Assembly: GCA_035649275.1 (NCBI GenBank)
Contig: DASRJW010000124.1
Location: 1-57,468 of the forward strand
Direction: 5' to 3'
DNA: 57,468 nucleotides
From: Candidatus Krumholzibacteriia bacterium
GTDB taxonomy: Bacteria; Krumholzibacteriota; Krumholzibacteriia; G020349025
Of the stretch, positions 32,499 to 41,264 are shown piece by piece. The position numbers and the translations under genes were made by a program. Within the stretch, counting starts at the first letter, position 1. Each line of letters begins with the position of its first letter. The notes beneath the pieces are model-generated. The model had not been told where the DNA came from and did no database searches. It saw only the letters and a list, made by a program, of their open reading frames with translations.

Positions 32499-33524
32499 TC
32501 AGCTGCGCTCGGCCCGGAAGCGGCGAAACTCCAGGAGGCCACGCCAGAAGCCGAGGAGGAGCCCGGCGTGGAGCACCGGGAAGACTCGGGCAAGGCGCAG
32601 AGCTTCCTGCCTCCATCCCACGAGCCGCAACGACTCGATGCCGCAGAGCGTGAGATAGCCGAGAGCGAGCGCGCCGACCACGATACTCCCGATCCCCGGG
32701 CCTGCCAGCACGAACGTCGCCACGCCAGCCGCGACGACGAGCGTGAGCGCGACGAGAGCCCAGGGGATCACGCCAGGATGCCGCGCCAGCAGATGGGCGC
32801 GCCCGCGGCCATAGCGCCGCATCTGCCGGTAGAGACCGGAGAGCGTCGTCCGCGGCCGGTACTGCAGGCGGAGATCGGGATGCCGGTAGGCGAGCAAGCC
32901 GGCGCGAGCCACCCGGTGGTTGAACTCCACGTCCTCGCAGGCATCGAAACGTTCGTCGTAGCCGCCGAGTTCGAGGATGACGGCGCGACGGTAGGCTGCT
33001 CCCGCCGAGCGTGGATCGGTGACGCCCGGGCTCTCCCGATAGATGTCCGAGCCCGGATTGTGCCCCAGCCAGGAATGGCGTGCCGCGGCGATGGCAGCAC
33101 CCCAGGCGCCGCCGGCCAGGTCCAGGAGCGGTTGCGGCCGGCACAGGCACGCGGCTCCGGTGGCGCGGAAGATTTCCACCAAACGCTGGAGATGGTCCGG
33201 CCGGGGCAGACCGCAGTGGCCGTCGACGAAGAGCACGTACTCCCCGCGCGCCGCCCAGGCGCCGACGTTGCGCCCGGCGCTGCTGCGCACCGCTGGGTTG
33301 TCGAGGAGACGCACCCGCGGATCCCTGGCACCCACGGCGTTCACGATCTCCCGCGTGCGGTCCCGGGAGCCGCCGTCCACCACCAGCACCTCGAAGCCGC
33401 CAGGCGGTTCCTGCTGGCCCAGAAGCATTTCGAGGAGGCCGGAGATGTCCGCCTCCTCGTCCAGAACGGGAAGCACCACGGAGACCGTGGGGTTCGCCGG
33501 GATGTCCGGCTCAGGAGGATTCAC
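32499..33524 (-). CDS. Family-2 glycosyltransferase (ExoA-like)
   Basis: The 341-residue protein has the GT-A core TVSVVLPVLDEEADISGLLEML, VLVVDGGSRDRTREIV, YVLFVDGHCGLPRPDHL and FDACEDVEFNHRVA, and two C-terminal hydrophobic segments near residues 260-300. Succinoglycan transferase ExoA has the same order. It would extend the lipid-linked repeat unit. Its start lies within the end of the BY-kinase gene (14-base overlap). Confidence 0.92.
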   Translation of the reverse strand: MNPPEPDIPANPTVSVVLPVLDEEADISGLLEMLLGQQEPPGGFEVLVVDGGSRDRTREIVNAVGARDPRVRLLDNPAVRSSAGRNVGAWAARGEYVLFVDGHCGLPRPDHLQRLVEIFRATGAACLCRPQPLLDLAGGAWGAAIAAARHSWLGHNPGSDIYRESPGVTDPRSAGAAYRRAVILELGGYDERFDACEDVEFNHRVARAGLLAYRHPDLRLQYRPRTTLSGLYRQMRRYGRGRAHLLARHPGVIPWALVALTLVVAAGVATFVLAGPGIGSIVVGALALGYLTLCGIESLRLVGWRQEALRLARVFPVLHAGLLLGFWRGLLEFRRFRAERS

Positions 33525-34227
33525 GCGGCCTCGAGCGGCGCTCCCGCCCCGCGTAGGCGTAGTAGTTGAGATCCATGTACTCCGGGGCCGCTTGCTGGAC
33601 GTTGCCGACCACGACGCCGAGGATCTCGGCGCCCAGGCCGAGACAGAGCTCCCGGGCCCGGCGGAGGTGGTGCTTGGTGCTGAGGCCGGCCATGACCACG
33701 AGGATCACGGCGTCGCAGTGCGGGATGATCGAGGCGCCGTCGGCCACGGGGATCAGCGCCGGCGCGTCCACCAAGACCATGTCGTAGCCGCTTCGCAACG
33801 TCCGGAAAACCTCGGTCAGCTTCGAAGTCTGCAGCAGCGCCTCCGGCTCCTGTTCATCACCAGCCGGAAGCAGGAGATCCAGGCCCGAATCGCCTTCCCG
33901 CAGCACGGTGTGCACCACCGCATCCCGCACCGAGCACTCGCCGCGCAGCACGTCCGCCAGACCCCTTTCGATCTCCGCGTGGAAATGGCGATTCAGCGTG
34001 GGGTCCCGGAAGTCCGTGTCCATGGCGACGATCTTGCGCCCCGGTTGCAGGGCGAGGGCCGAGGCGAGATAGGCCACGGTGGTGCTCTTGCCCTCGCCGC
34101 GCAGAGCGCTGGTGACGAGAACGACCTTCTTGCCGTCCTTCTGCACCTGACGCCACAGCCGCGACGCGAGCTTTTGAATCTCCGTGCTCATGGGCTGATC
34201 GCGGCGAATCTCGTCTTCGATGCTCAT
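33511..34227 (-). CDS. BY-kinase-type tyrosine autokinase / CpsD-like ATPase
   Basis: The 238-residue protein is a soluble P-loop ATPase: Walker A at residues 41-50 (ALRGEGKSTT), Walker A' VAMDTDFRDP and Walker B MVLVDAPAL. The C-terminus has four tyrosines close together (YMDLNYYAYAG), the tail that BY-kinases phosphorylate. Such proteins control polymer length and export together with a Wzz-type membrane partner, encoded just upstream. The split arrangement (kinase separate from membrane protein) is the one seen in exosortase loci and in Firmicutes, not the fused Wzc form. Confidence 0.92.
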   Translation of the reverse strand: MSIEDEIRRDQPMSTEIQKLASRLWRQVQKDGKKVVLVTSALRGEGKSTTVAYLASALALQPGRKIVAMDTDFRDPTLNRHFHAEIERGLADVLRGECSVRDAVVHTVLREGDSGLDLLLPAGDEQEPEALLQTSKLTEVFRTLRSGYDMVLVDAPALIPVADGASIIPHCDAVILVVMAGLSTKHHLRRARELCLGLGAEILGVVVGNVQQAAPEYMDLNYYAYAGRERRSRPRESS

Positions 34228-34253
34228 GTTCTCGTTCCGTTCCGTCGCCGGGC

Positions 34254-35978
34254 TCAGTGCCCTCGCTGGGCTTGCGACGTGCTGTCAGGCGGGACAGGCG
34301 GGACAGGCGGGACGGCCAGAGTGGCGTTGCCCACACCGATGTGGTCGAGGACGGTCAGGCGAGCGAAAAAGAACACCGCGGTCAGGACCAGGACGCCGGT
34401 GACCGCCGCCGGCACCCAGTGACGGCGTAGCCCTCGCTGGCGCGGCTTCAGCTTGGCGAGGAGCGGCGTGGTGCAGAGGATGGGTTCGGGAACCACACGC
34501 TGGATATCGTCGAGCGTGCGCAGCGTGCCGTCCGTGGTCTCGCTCAGGAAGGCGAAGCCGGCGCCCAGGACCGGGCCGAGCAACAGCGCCGCCAGCAGGA
34601 TCTTCAATCGATCCGGCCGGCTCGGGGAGAGCGGAACCTTGGCCGGGTCGAGGATGTCAGGCTGTTGCAAGCCGAGATTCGAGAGCTCCATGTTCTCCCG
34701 CCAACGGCTCGACTGCACTTGCTCTTGGAGCAGGTTGACCTTCTCCTGGACCGTCGCCACCTCGCGCTCGAGTTGCTGTTCCCTGAGATCCTCCGCAGGC
34801 TGTCTCGAGGCGTGCTGCCGGAAGCTATCGATGTCCTTCCGCAGGTCGGAGGCCGCATCCCTCTGCATCTGCGCGTCGATGTCGTAGAAAGAGCTGTTGG
34901 CCAGCACCTTGACGAGCTCTTCCTCCGCCTTGGGGTTGCGATTGCCCGCCACGGCCATCAAGCGCTTGTTCAGTTGGGTCCGCAGATCCAGGTAGGTTTC
35001 CCCAGGCGTCCACTCGTCCGCCTCGCTCGGACCGCTGCCGCTCGTGCCGCCGCCGGCCAAGCGGTCCTCGACGGCGCCGGTCAGAGCAGTGCGCAAGGCC
35101 TCGACCAGGTGTTCCACCTCCTGGTCCGTACGCAGCGCAGCGCCGTCACCCGGTTTCAGCCCGACGTACCCGAGCTTGTTGCTCCATTCCGTGGACCGTT
35201 TTTCCGCGTCGACCTGTGCTTGGCGGAGCTGGCGATGCAACGATTCGGCGCTGCCGCGATTCTCCTCGCGCACTCTGCCCGAGGAGAATCCCTCGGCGAT
35301 CATGGCGCTCCTGTAGCTTTTCAAGTCTTCTTGCGCTTGCCTCAGATCCTCCCGGGCCGCAGTCAGCTGGTCGCTGCTCCATTCGAGGGTGCTCTGGTAT
35401 TTTCTCGTCGCGGCATCCTTCGTCTCTTCCAGGAAGCGCTCACTGACGTACTTCGCCTTCAGCTGCGCCAGATCCGGCTTGTAATCGGAGACCACGATTT
35501 CGTAGTTCGCTGGACCGATGGCGACGACGCGGATGCTCGCTTGCAAGCGCTTCACCACCAGGCGCATGGCGAAGTCTTCCCCTGCCTGGCCAGGATGCTT
35601 GGCGCGGTAGGCCGCCGCCGCTTGGCGGATGCCGGGATCTTCCGTCATGCGCAGCAGCACCGCCACCTTCTCCAAGAACGCAGCGCTGTGAATGCGGGCC
35701 ATGATGCTGTTCATGCCCGCCCTCTCCACCTCGTAGCTCCGCCCAGAGCCCCCGTCTCCACCGGTGTACTGCTCCATCCCCCGGGTGAATGACTGGAACT
35801 GCAGGAACTCCAGGCTCACCCGCGACTCGTACTCGTTGGGCATGAAGCTGAGGGCGATGAGTGCGGCGCTGAAGACGGTGATGGAGCTCAGAATCAGGAG
35901 CCCTTTGCGGCGCCAGAGAATCGCCCCGTAGTGGCGGAGATCGAGGCTCCGATCCATGGCTCCAGTGGGAAAGTCCAT
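34254..35978 (-). CDS. Wzz/GumC-like polysaccharide chain-length determinant
   Basis: The 574-residue protein has two membrane helices, at about residues 27-48 (GLLILSSITVFSAALIALSF) and near 525-545 (VPAAVTGVLVLTAVFFFARL). A Gln/Glu/Arg-rich coiled coil of some 300 residues lies between them (REDLRQAQEDLKSYRSAM, REQQLEREVATVQEKVNLLQ), as in XrtA-type chain-length proteins. It sets polymer length and contacts the outer-membrane exporter. The C-terminal tail VPPVPPVPPDSTS is encoded by a triple 9-base repeat near 34285-34315, a small expansion-prone tract. Confidence 0.9.
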   Translation of the reverse strand: MDFPTGAMDRSLDLRHYGAILWRRKGLLILSSITVFSAALIALSFMPNEYESRVSLEFLQFQSFTRGMEQYTGGDGGSGRSYEVERAGMNSIMARIHSAAFLEKVAVLLRMTEDPGIRQAAAAYRAKHPGQAGEDFAMRLVVKRLQASIRVVAIGPANYEIVVSDYKPDLAQLKAKYVSERFLEETKDAATRKYQSTLEWSSDQLTAAREDLRQAQEDLKSYRSAMIAEGFSSGRVREENRGSAESLHRQLRQAQVDAEKRSTEWSNKLGYVGLKPGDGAALRTDQEVEHLVEALRTALTGAVEDRLAGGGTSGSGPSEADEWTPGETYLDLRTQLNKRLMAVAGNRNPKAEEELVKVLANSSFYDIDAQMQRDAASDLRKDIDSFRQHASRQPAEDLREQQLEREVATVQEKVNLLQEQVQSSRWRENMELSNLGLQQPDILDPAKVPLSPSRPDRLKILLAALLLGPVLGAGFAFLSETTDGTLRTLDDIQRVVPEPILCTTPLLAKLKPRQRGLRRHWVPAAVTGVLVLTAVFFFARLTVLDHIGVGNATLAVPPVPPVPPDSTSQAQRGH

Positions 35979-36003
35979 CCCGTGTCTCCGTTCTGGCGAC
36001 CCT

Positions 36004-36957
36004 TTACCGCGCGACCACGATGAGGGTCGTGATCGAGGTGATGAGGGGCAGGAGTATCACCAGGCCGCGGGCCACGGTTCCCGGACCGAACGACTTGGTC
36101 GGGATCGTCACCGTGTCGCCGGACTGGAGATCGAAATTGGCGCCGGTCTCGCCCTCATAGAGCAACGCCTGGAGATTGAGCTTGTAGGCCACCACGCTGT
36201 CGCCATTGTTGCGGGTGAGTGCGACCTTCTTCAAGTTCGCTTCCGGCAGGTGACCGCCGGCCACACCCAAGGCGTCCATGACCGTGCCCGCGCGACTCAA
36301 GGGATACACACCGGGATTGCGGACGGAGCCGAGGATCTGGAAGGAAGAGCCGGTGACCGTCGTGGCTTCGGCGGCGAGCGAGGGAACGGTGATGGTGTCG
36401 CGCGGCCGCACCTCGGGCATGTTCTTCGGGATTTTCCCCTGCGGCGCCGTGGACAGGTCCACGAGGACCAGCTTCGGCTCGCCCTCCGCGCGCAGGATCT
36501 GGACGCGGCTCAGATCGGCTATCGCCGTCAGACCCCCAGCATCCTTGGTCAGGAGCGTCCAGAGGTCGGGGATGGAGCAGAGAGGAAACGTTCCCGGGGT
36601 GCGGACCTCACCGCTCACCGTGACCTTGCGGCTGTTGCACTGGAGGACCTCGACGATGACGGGAGGTGCTCCCGGCTGCCGGATGCTATTGCGTTCGGTC
36701 AAGGCGATACCCAGCTGTCGAGGCGTGAGACCAGCCGCCTGCAACTCTTCCCCCGCGAACACGACCTTTCCGTCGGCGCGGACCAGGGCCGTGAGGTCGG
36801 TGCGGGTTCCTACCACGATGCGAATCACATCCTCCGTGCCGATCTTGTACTGGGCCGGGTCTTGAGCCCCGGCGACAACGGCCACTAGGAGGAGCATCCC
36901 GGCCAGCAGCGAGACGCGAGCGAGGGCGCACCACTTCGAGCCAGTCATCCGTACCAT
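36004..36957 (-). CDS. Wza-like polysaccharide export protein with SLBB domains
   Basis: The 317-residue product (ATG at 36957) has a signal peptide (VSLLAGMLLLVAVVAGAQ) and the poly-export domain YKIGTEDVIRIVVGTRTDLT. Two soluble-ligand-binding beta-grasp regions follow (VTVSGEVRTPGTFPL and FQILGSVRNPGVYPLSRAGTVMDAL), and a hydrophobic C-terminal helix (VARGLVILLPLITSITTLIVV) comes last. Wza forms the outer-membrane channel; the C-terminal helix here fits insertion in the outer membrane. There is no lipobox cysteine at the cleavage site, unlike E. coli Wza. It heads the export operon wza-wzz-kinase-GT-GT. Confidence 0.9.
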   Translation of the reverse strand: MVRMTGSKWCALARVSLLAGMLLLVAVVAGAQDPAQYKIGTEDVIRIVVGTRTDLTALVRADGKVVFAGEELQAAGLTPRQLGIALTERNSIRQPGAPPVIVEVLQCNSRKVTVSGEVRTPGTFPLCSIPDLWTLLTKDAGGLTAIADLSRVQILRAEGEPKLVLVDLSTAPQGKIPKNMPEVRPRDTITVPSLAAEATTVTGSSFQILGSVRNPGVYPLSRAGTVMDALGVAGGHLPEANLKKVALTRNNGDSVVAYKLNLQALLYEGETGANFDLQSGDTVTIPTKSFGPGTVARGLVILLPLITSITTLIVVAR

Positions 36958-36984
36958 CCCATTCCGTTCGACGAGGCCAATCTC

Positions 36985-36990
36985 ATTGTA
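36985..36990 (-). promoter_or_regulatory. Extended -10 promoter for the export operon
   Basis: On the minus strand TGGTACAAT reads as an extended -10 (TG-N-TACAAT, 5 of 6 to TATAAT) 27 bases before the Wza-like ATG. The -35 region (GCCACC) is poor, as is usual with extended -10 promoters. The rest of the 36958-37248 gap shows nothing clear. Confidence 0.4.
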
Positions 36991-37248
36991 CCAGAACCCG
37001 TTGTGTCGGTGGCAGGCTCCAAGCGGCGCGGGCAACCGCTCCCAGGGCGGCTCTCCTGAGCGATTGCCAGAACGACCTGGTTGAGGCGCACTGGGGAGAA
37101 GGATCTGGGGTCCGGTCGACGGGGAACCTTGGTGGTCCATCAGAGAAACTGGGGCAGCACACACTCTCGGCGCAGCGGTCCGTCGAGGCTCCCCCACATG
37201 CAGCCCCGGAGGACTTCGTAGCGCCTCCCGGCTGTTTTCCGTCTGGAG

Positions 37249-38775
37249 TCAGGGGCCGGGAACGCTACCGAGGAGCATGGCTACGGCGCCGTTGCGCAGG
37301 CGCACCGAGGTGACCGCCACCCCGACCCGGCCCGCCGGATCGACGGGAGCCAGGGGAGTGGGGAGGTCGACCGTCACTGCCGATTCGGGCTCGATCCCCT
37401 GGTTCCAGTCGCCCCGATTGCGCAGCACCACGAGGCCGCGCTCGTAACGCCGTGCCTTCACCTCGTAAGGGTTGCCCAGGGGATCGCGACCCTGGGCCAG
37501 TGTGTAGGGTCCGCCGGCGGGGGCGCCGAGCTGCTTGGCGGCGGCGTCGATGCAGCCGCGCCAGGTGAGGGTGTCCCACCCCGCGACGTTCGGCGCATTC
37601 GTCCCCATCTCGTAGAACAAGGTGCTCTGGGTGCGCGTCACCAGGTAGTACACCAGGTTCCCGAGCAGGACATCGGCATAGCTGAACTCGCCGCTCCGGC
37701 CCTGGACGTTGCGCGCCGTCGAGGCGCTGTAGAAGGTGGCAATTCCCGCCGCTTCCGCCAGCGAGTTGCGCCGGTACGCTTCCTCCGCCATCCCCTTCCC
37801 GAAGCTGCGCACCGGGTTGTAGAGGAACTCCTGGAAGAGGATGTCGGCGACGTCGCGGCTCACGTACTCGTCGTCCCAGATGTTGGCCACGTTGATCATG
37901 AGGAACTTGCGCCGTTGGTCCGGGGCCCAGCGTGCGGCCGCCTCCAGCGTGTCTTTGAGGCTGGTGAGGAAGGGGCCGAAGTTGTCGTTCCAGTGCCAGC
38001 GCAGGTGCTCCCTGCTGCCGAGTTGCGGGTTCCCTGGTGCTTCCCGCACCCGTCCGCCGCTCAGGATGTTGCCGAAGTTGAAGAGCTGGGCGGTGGCGTT
38101 GTCGAGGAAGATGCCGTCGGGGTAGATGGTGGACCCGGCGAAGGGCGTCGCGAAGGCCAGATGCACCATCACCTCGCGGTGCAGCTGCGCCGCCCGGGGG
38201 GTAGAGAACTGCACCAGCCGCCGGCTCAGGTTGCGGTAGTAGACGGGCACGCGGGCCTCGGCGGGGCTTGTGGCGCTCCCCCCGCCCCAACCGCGCACGA
38301 GGATGGTGTCGCCCTCCAGGACCAGGCGGGTGTCGTCCCAATAATGGAGATACGCTTCTTCCAAGTCCCAGCCGCGGCTGGAGGCGAGCGACGCCAAGAG
38401 ATCATGCTCCGGCGTCCCCTGCCGCGAGGTCACGTAGTTGTCCGTCGCCGAGTTGTAGACGAACCAGCGGAAGGCCGGATTCCGCGTCTTGATGTCGACG
38501 CGATCTGCATCCTCCCGATCGTCTTTGCCGGTGATGCCGACGCGATAACGCCGTGCGGCGACCTCTCGCACCATGTCGTCGCGGGCGCTGGCGTACCAGA
38601 TGACCCCGTGCTTGAGGCTCCAGTCCTCCGGCTTGCCGCCGGCAGCCAAAGCCGCGAGGCCAAAGCACAGGAACCCACCGGCAAGGCACAAGGGCCGCCA
38701 TCTCGAGAGAGCGCCAGAGGGGTTGGTGCGGCGGAGGCAAGAACGGACGGCTGGCATCGGATCCATTGCTTTCAT
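37249..38775 (-). CDS. Exported putative glycoside hydrolase (GHL-type), paralogue A
   Basis: The product of 508 residues (ATG at 38775 chosen) has a signal region (LCLAGGFLCFGLAALAAGGK). A domain with WYASARDDM, YRVGITGKDD, RWFVYNSATDNYVTS and a barrel-strand motif YPDGIFLDNATAQLF follows. The DGIFLDN motif, with an acidic residue at a strand end, is what is seen in putative TIM-barrel glycosidases of the hypothetical glycosyl hydrolase (GHL) families. It closely parallels the protein encoded at 55560-57468 but stops right after the barrel and a small strand domain, without fibronectin or FlgD-like domains. It may trim the exported polysaccharide. Function is inference. Confidence 0.75.
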   Translation of the reverse strand: MKAMDPMPAVRSCLRRTNPSGALSRWRPLCLAGGFLCFGLAALAAGGKPEDWSLKHGVIWYASARDDMVREVAARRYRVGITGKDDREDADRVDIKTRNPAFRWFVYNSATDNYVTSRQGTPEHDLLASLASSRGWDLEEAYLHYWDDTRLVLEGDTILVRGWGGGSATSPAEARVPVYYRNLSRRLVQFSTPRAAQLHREVMVHLAFATPFAGSTIYPDGIFLDNATAQLFNFGNILSGGRVREAPGNPQLGSREHLRWHWNDNFGPFLTSLKDTLEAAARWAPDQRRKFLMINVANIWDDEYVSRDVADILFQEFLYNPVRSFGKGMAEEAYRRNSLAEAAGIATFYSASTARNVQGRSGEFSYADVLLGNLVYYLVTRTQSTLFYEMGTNAPNVAGWDTLTWRGCIDAAAKQLGAPAGGPYTLAQGRDPLGNPYEVKARRYERGLVVLRNRGDWNQGIEPESAVTVDLPTPLAPVDPAGRVGVAVTSVRLRNGAVAMLLGSVPGP

Positions 38776-38891
38776 TCCAGCACAGTCGCTGGTGTACTGC
38801 CAGAGGGGTGCCCGGGAGGATCGAACGAAGGCTTCGTCTGCGTCAAATGCCACCTCTGGGGAGCAAGCCCGCTGGGATCAGCCGTCCCGAA

Positions 38892-38942
38892 GATCGAAGC
38901 ACCCTACAGAGTCGAAGCACCCCCCAGAGTCGAAGCACCCCA
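38892..38942. repeat. 18-base tandem repeat, about three copies
   Basis: TCGAAGCACCC recurs at 38894, 38912 and 38930 with an exact 18-base period; the linking bases (TACAGAG, CCCAGAG) vary slightly. It lies in the gap between the divergent genes for paralogue A and the acyltransferase-like protein. No spacers, so not CRISPR. Confidence 0.75.
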
Positions 38943-39056
38943 CACCTGTCCAGGCGCTGCGGGTCCACGGGGGCGCTTTCCTGGACGGGAATCGGCGGCG
39001 CCTGGTAACCTCGGTCCTTGCTTCGGCTTCAATTCCGTTTTTCCTGGAGGCCCCGC

Positions 39057-39908
39057 TTGGGTCAGCCTGTTCCTACACCGACCCGGCCGGGCGGGTTCAC
39101 CCGACTGCTGCGGTTGCTGCGCGAGCGCGACCTGGACGGCCTCCTCGTCCTGGTGCGCCGGTGCGTGCCGCGCCGGCTGCTCCGCATCGACCGCATCGTG
39201 ATCACCCGGGGGGAGGCGGTGCCGGAAAGTACCCTGCCGCGGGACGTCGTCCTCGAACGCCTGGAAGCGGAAAAACCCCTGCCGGCTGCGGCATTCGCCT
39301 TGATCGCCGCTTCCGACCCCGACGCCGATCAGGGCTGGTTGGAACGCCGCTTCCGAGACGACCTCGCCCAGGGGCGCCAGGGTTTCGTGGCCCGCCGGGG
39401 CCAGGACATCGTCGCCTACGCCTGGGCCGCCCGGGAGCGCCTCTACGTTCCCGAAGTCAAGTGCGAGCTCCTCTTGCAGGCCGACGAAGCCTGCACCTAT
39501 CGCTCGTATGTCGCGCCTCCGTACCGCTTCACCCGGGTGTACGGAGGGCTGGCACGCTTCACGCTATCGAATCTTCGTGGCCAGGGTGTGCGCTGGTTCG
39601 TTGGCTACGGCCAGTACGACAACCGCCACTCCATCCGCACCCATGCGCGGCTCGGGTACGAGAGTGTCGGGTGGATTCTGCGGGTGGAGTTCCTCTTCGG
39701 ATCGCTGCACATGCGCCGATTGCGGTCGGAGGGGAACCGCCTGCGCTGGAAACTCGGACGGCGCCAACGCTGGCGCCCCGGTCAGCCGTGCCTAGGGGTC
39801 ACGGTGTCCGTACCCCCCACCGCAACGCCATCCCGCTCCGTGCCCCACTCGGTCACCCCTAGCCTTCCACCCACGCCAAGGAGGTCCGAAGCGTGCAAAG
39901 CTCGGTAA
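39057..39908 (+). CDS. GNAT-like acyltransferase
   Basis: The best start is TTG at 39057: GGAGG lies 6 bases upstream, and earlier in-frame triplets give no better site. The 283-residue product has a GNAT-like core: GFVARRGQDIVAYAWAARE, YRSYVAPPYRFTRVYGGL and GVRWFVGYGQYDNRHSIRTH, then ARLGYESVGWILRVEFLF, where the N-x-x-S-x-x-x-H-x-x-L-G-Y pattern is the acetyl-CoA end of the fold. It could acylate a sugar amine or amino acid. The last ~35 residues are Pro/Ser/Thr-rich with no fold. It overlaps the ACP gene by 16 bases. Confidence 0.72.
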   Translation: MGQPVPTPTRPGGFTRLLRLLRERDLDGLLVLVRRCVPRRLLRIDRIVITRGEAVPESTLPRDVVLERLEAEKPLPAAAFALIAASDPDADQGWLERRFRDDLAQGRQGFVARRGQDIVAYAWAARERLYVPEVKCELLLQADEACTYRSYVAPPYRFTRVYGGLARFTLSNLRGQGVRWFVGYGQYDNRHSIRTHARLGYESVGWILRVEFLFGSLHMRRLRSEGNRLRWKLGRRQRWRPGQPCLGVTVSVPPTATPSRSVPHSVTPSLPPTPRRSEACKAR

Positions 39909-40165
39909 CCGACCAGGTTCTCCACATCCTCGGGCAGCGCATCGTGGCCCCCGAGAAGGGGATCCGACTCGACGCCAAGACCCCTTTGCTCTCCAGCGGT
40001 CTCGGTCTCGACTCGGTGGCGGTGCTCGACCTGATCATGGAATTGGAAAGAGAATTCGACGTCTCCTTCGACGATGCCGATCTGTCCGTCGAGCTCTTCC
40101 AGAACGCCGAGTCCTTGGCCAGCGCGGTGGAGGCGAAGCTGCGCGCGCCCCGAGCTGGGGCGTGA
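39893..40165 (+). CDS. Acyl carrier protein (ACP-1)
   Basis: The 90-residue protein has the ACP four-helix pattern and the phosphopantetheine site GLGLDSVAVLDL with Ser41, followed by LEREFDVSFDDADLSVELF. It starts at GTG with AAGGAGG 8 bases before, so initiation should be strong. It is a dedicated carrier rather than the fatty-acid ACP, judged from its position between an acyltransferase, a methyltransferase and an AMP-forming ligase. The ligase encoded at 41265 could load an acid onto Ser41 after 4'-phosphopantetheine attachment. Confidence 0.92.
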   Translation: MQSSVTDQVLHILGQRIVAPEKGIRLDAKTPLLSSGLGLDSVAVLDLIMELEREFDVSFDDADLSVELFQNAESLASAVEAKLRAPRAGA

Positions 40166-40187
40166 TGCTTCCCCGGAGGAAGCGGGC

Positions 40188-41228
40188 ATGAGCACACAAA
40201 CGCGCCCGGCGGCGGCGGAGCTCGGACTCGCCGGCATCGTGCAACTGGCGACAGGTTACCAGCGGGCGCAGGTGCTCTTCGCCGCCAATGCTCTCGGACT
40301 CTTCTCCCTCCTGGCCAAGGGGTCGAAGACGGCGACCGAAGTGGCGGCGCAGCTCGGGAGCGACGCGCGCGGCGTCACCGCTCTGCTTCGAGCCTGCGTG
40401 GGGCTGGGATTGCTGCGCGATGTCGAGGGCTCCCGCTATCAGAACTCGCGCACCGCCGCGCTCTTCCTCGTGCCCGGCCGGGAGTCTTCCTACAACCCGG
40501 TGCTCTCCTTCTGGCAACGCTTCAGCTACGGCATTTGGGGACGGCTCGAGCAGGCGGTGCAGGAAAACGCGCCCCAAACCGCGACGGGGAGCAGACCGGA
40601 CGATCTGTTCGACCATTTGACCGGGGACCAGGAGCAACTCGGGCTCTTCTTCGACGGTCTCGCAGGACTCGCCTATTGGCCAGCGACACGAATCGCCGAG
40701 AGCTACGATTTCGCTTCGCGCCGGCATTTGCTGGATCTCGGGGGTGGCTCGGGAGCGTTCGGCGCCCTCATCGCTGCACGTCATCCGCACTTGCAGGTGA
40801 CCCTCTTCGACCTCGAACCGGTGTGTGCCCTGGCGCGGCAACGCTTCCGCCAGGCCGGGCTGGAGGAACGCGCCCGCGCCGTGGCGGGCGACTTCCATGC
40901 CGACCGCCTGCCGGAAGGTTGCGATTGCGTCCTCGTCGCCAACGTGCTGCACGATTGGTCACCGGAAGAGTGCCTGGGGATCCTCCGGCGCGTGCACCAA
41001 GCCCTGCCGCCGGGCGGCGAGGTGCTGGTGCACGAAACCATGCCCGACTCCCCCGCCGCTGCCGAGGCGGCGCTCTTCTCTTTGGCGTTGCTGCTCGACA
41101 CCAAGCGCGGCCGCGCCTACCGCAGCGACGAGATCCGCTCCTGGCTCGAGGACTGCGGTTTCACCGGCGTCTCTCAACTTCCGATCGTCGGAGCCACCGG
41201 GCTCCTGGTGGCTCGCAAGAAAGGGTGA
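40188..41228 (+). CDS. SAM-dependent O-methyltransferase
   Basis: The 346-residue product has an N-terminal winged-helix dimerisation domain (ANALGLFSLLAKGSKTATEVAAQL) and a class I methyltransferase domain. The latter shows LLDLGGGSGAFGALIA (SAM loop), VTLFDLEPVCALAR, VAGDFHADRLPEGCDCVLVANVLHDW and GGEVLVHETM. This is the architecture of natural-product O-methyltransferases such as those acting on hydroxy-aromatics or polyketides. The ATG at 40188 follows GGAGGA by 7 bases and ACP-1 by 22 bases. A substrate bound to ACP-1 is possible but not shown. Confidence 0.92.
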   Translation: MSTQTRPAAAELGLAGIVQLATGYQRAQVLFAANALGLFSLLAKGSKTATEVAAQLGSDARGVTALLRACVGLGLLRDVEGSRYQNSRTAALFLVPGRESSYNPVLSFWQRFSYGIWGRLEQAVQENAPQTATGSRPDDLFDHLTGDQEQLGLFFDGLAGLAYWPATRIAESYDFASRRHLLDLGGGSGAFGALIAARHPHLQVTLFDLEPVCALARQRFRQAGLEERARAVAGDFHADRLPEGCDCVLVANVLHDWSPEECLGILRRVHQALPPGGEVLVHETMPDSPAAAEAALFSLALLLDTKRGRAYRSDEIRSWLEDCGFTGVSQLPIVGATGLLVARKKG

Positions 41229-41264
41229 AGGCCCCGTGCCGCGCGGGCGCCGGGCTGGACGGGC

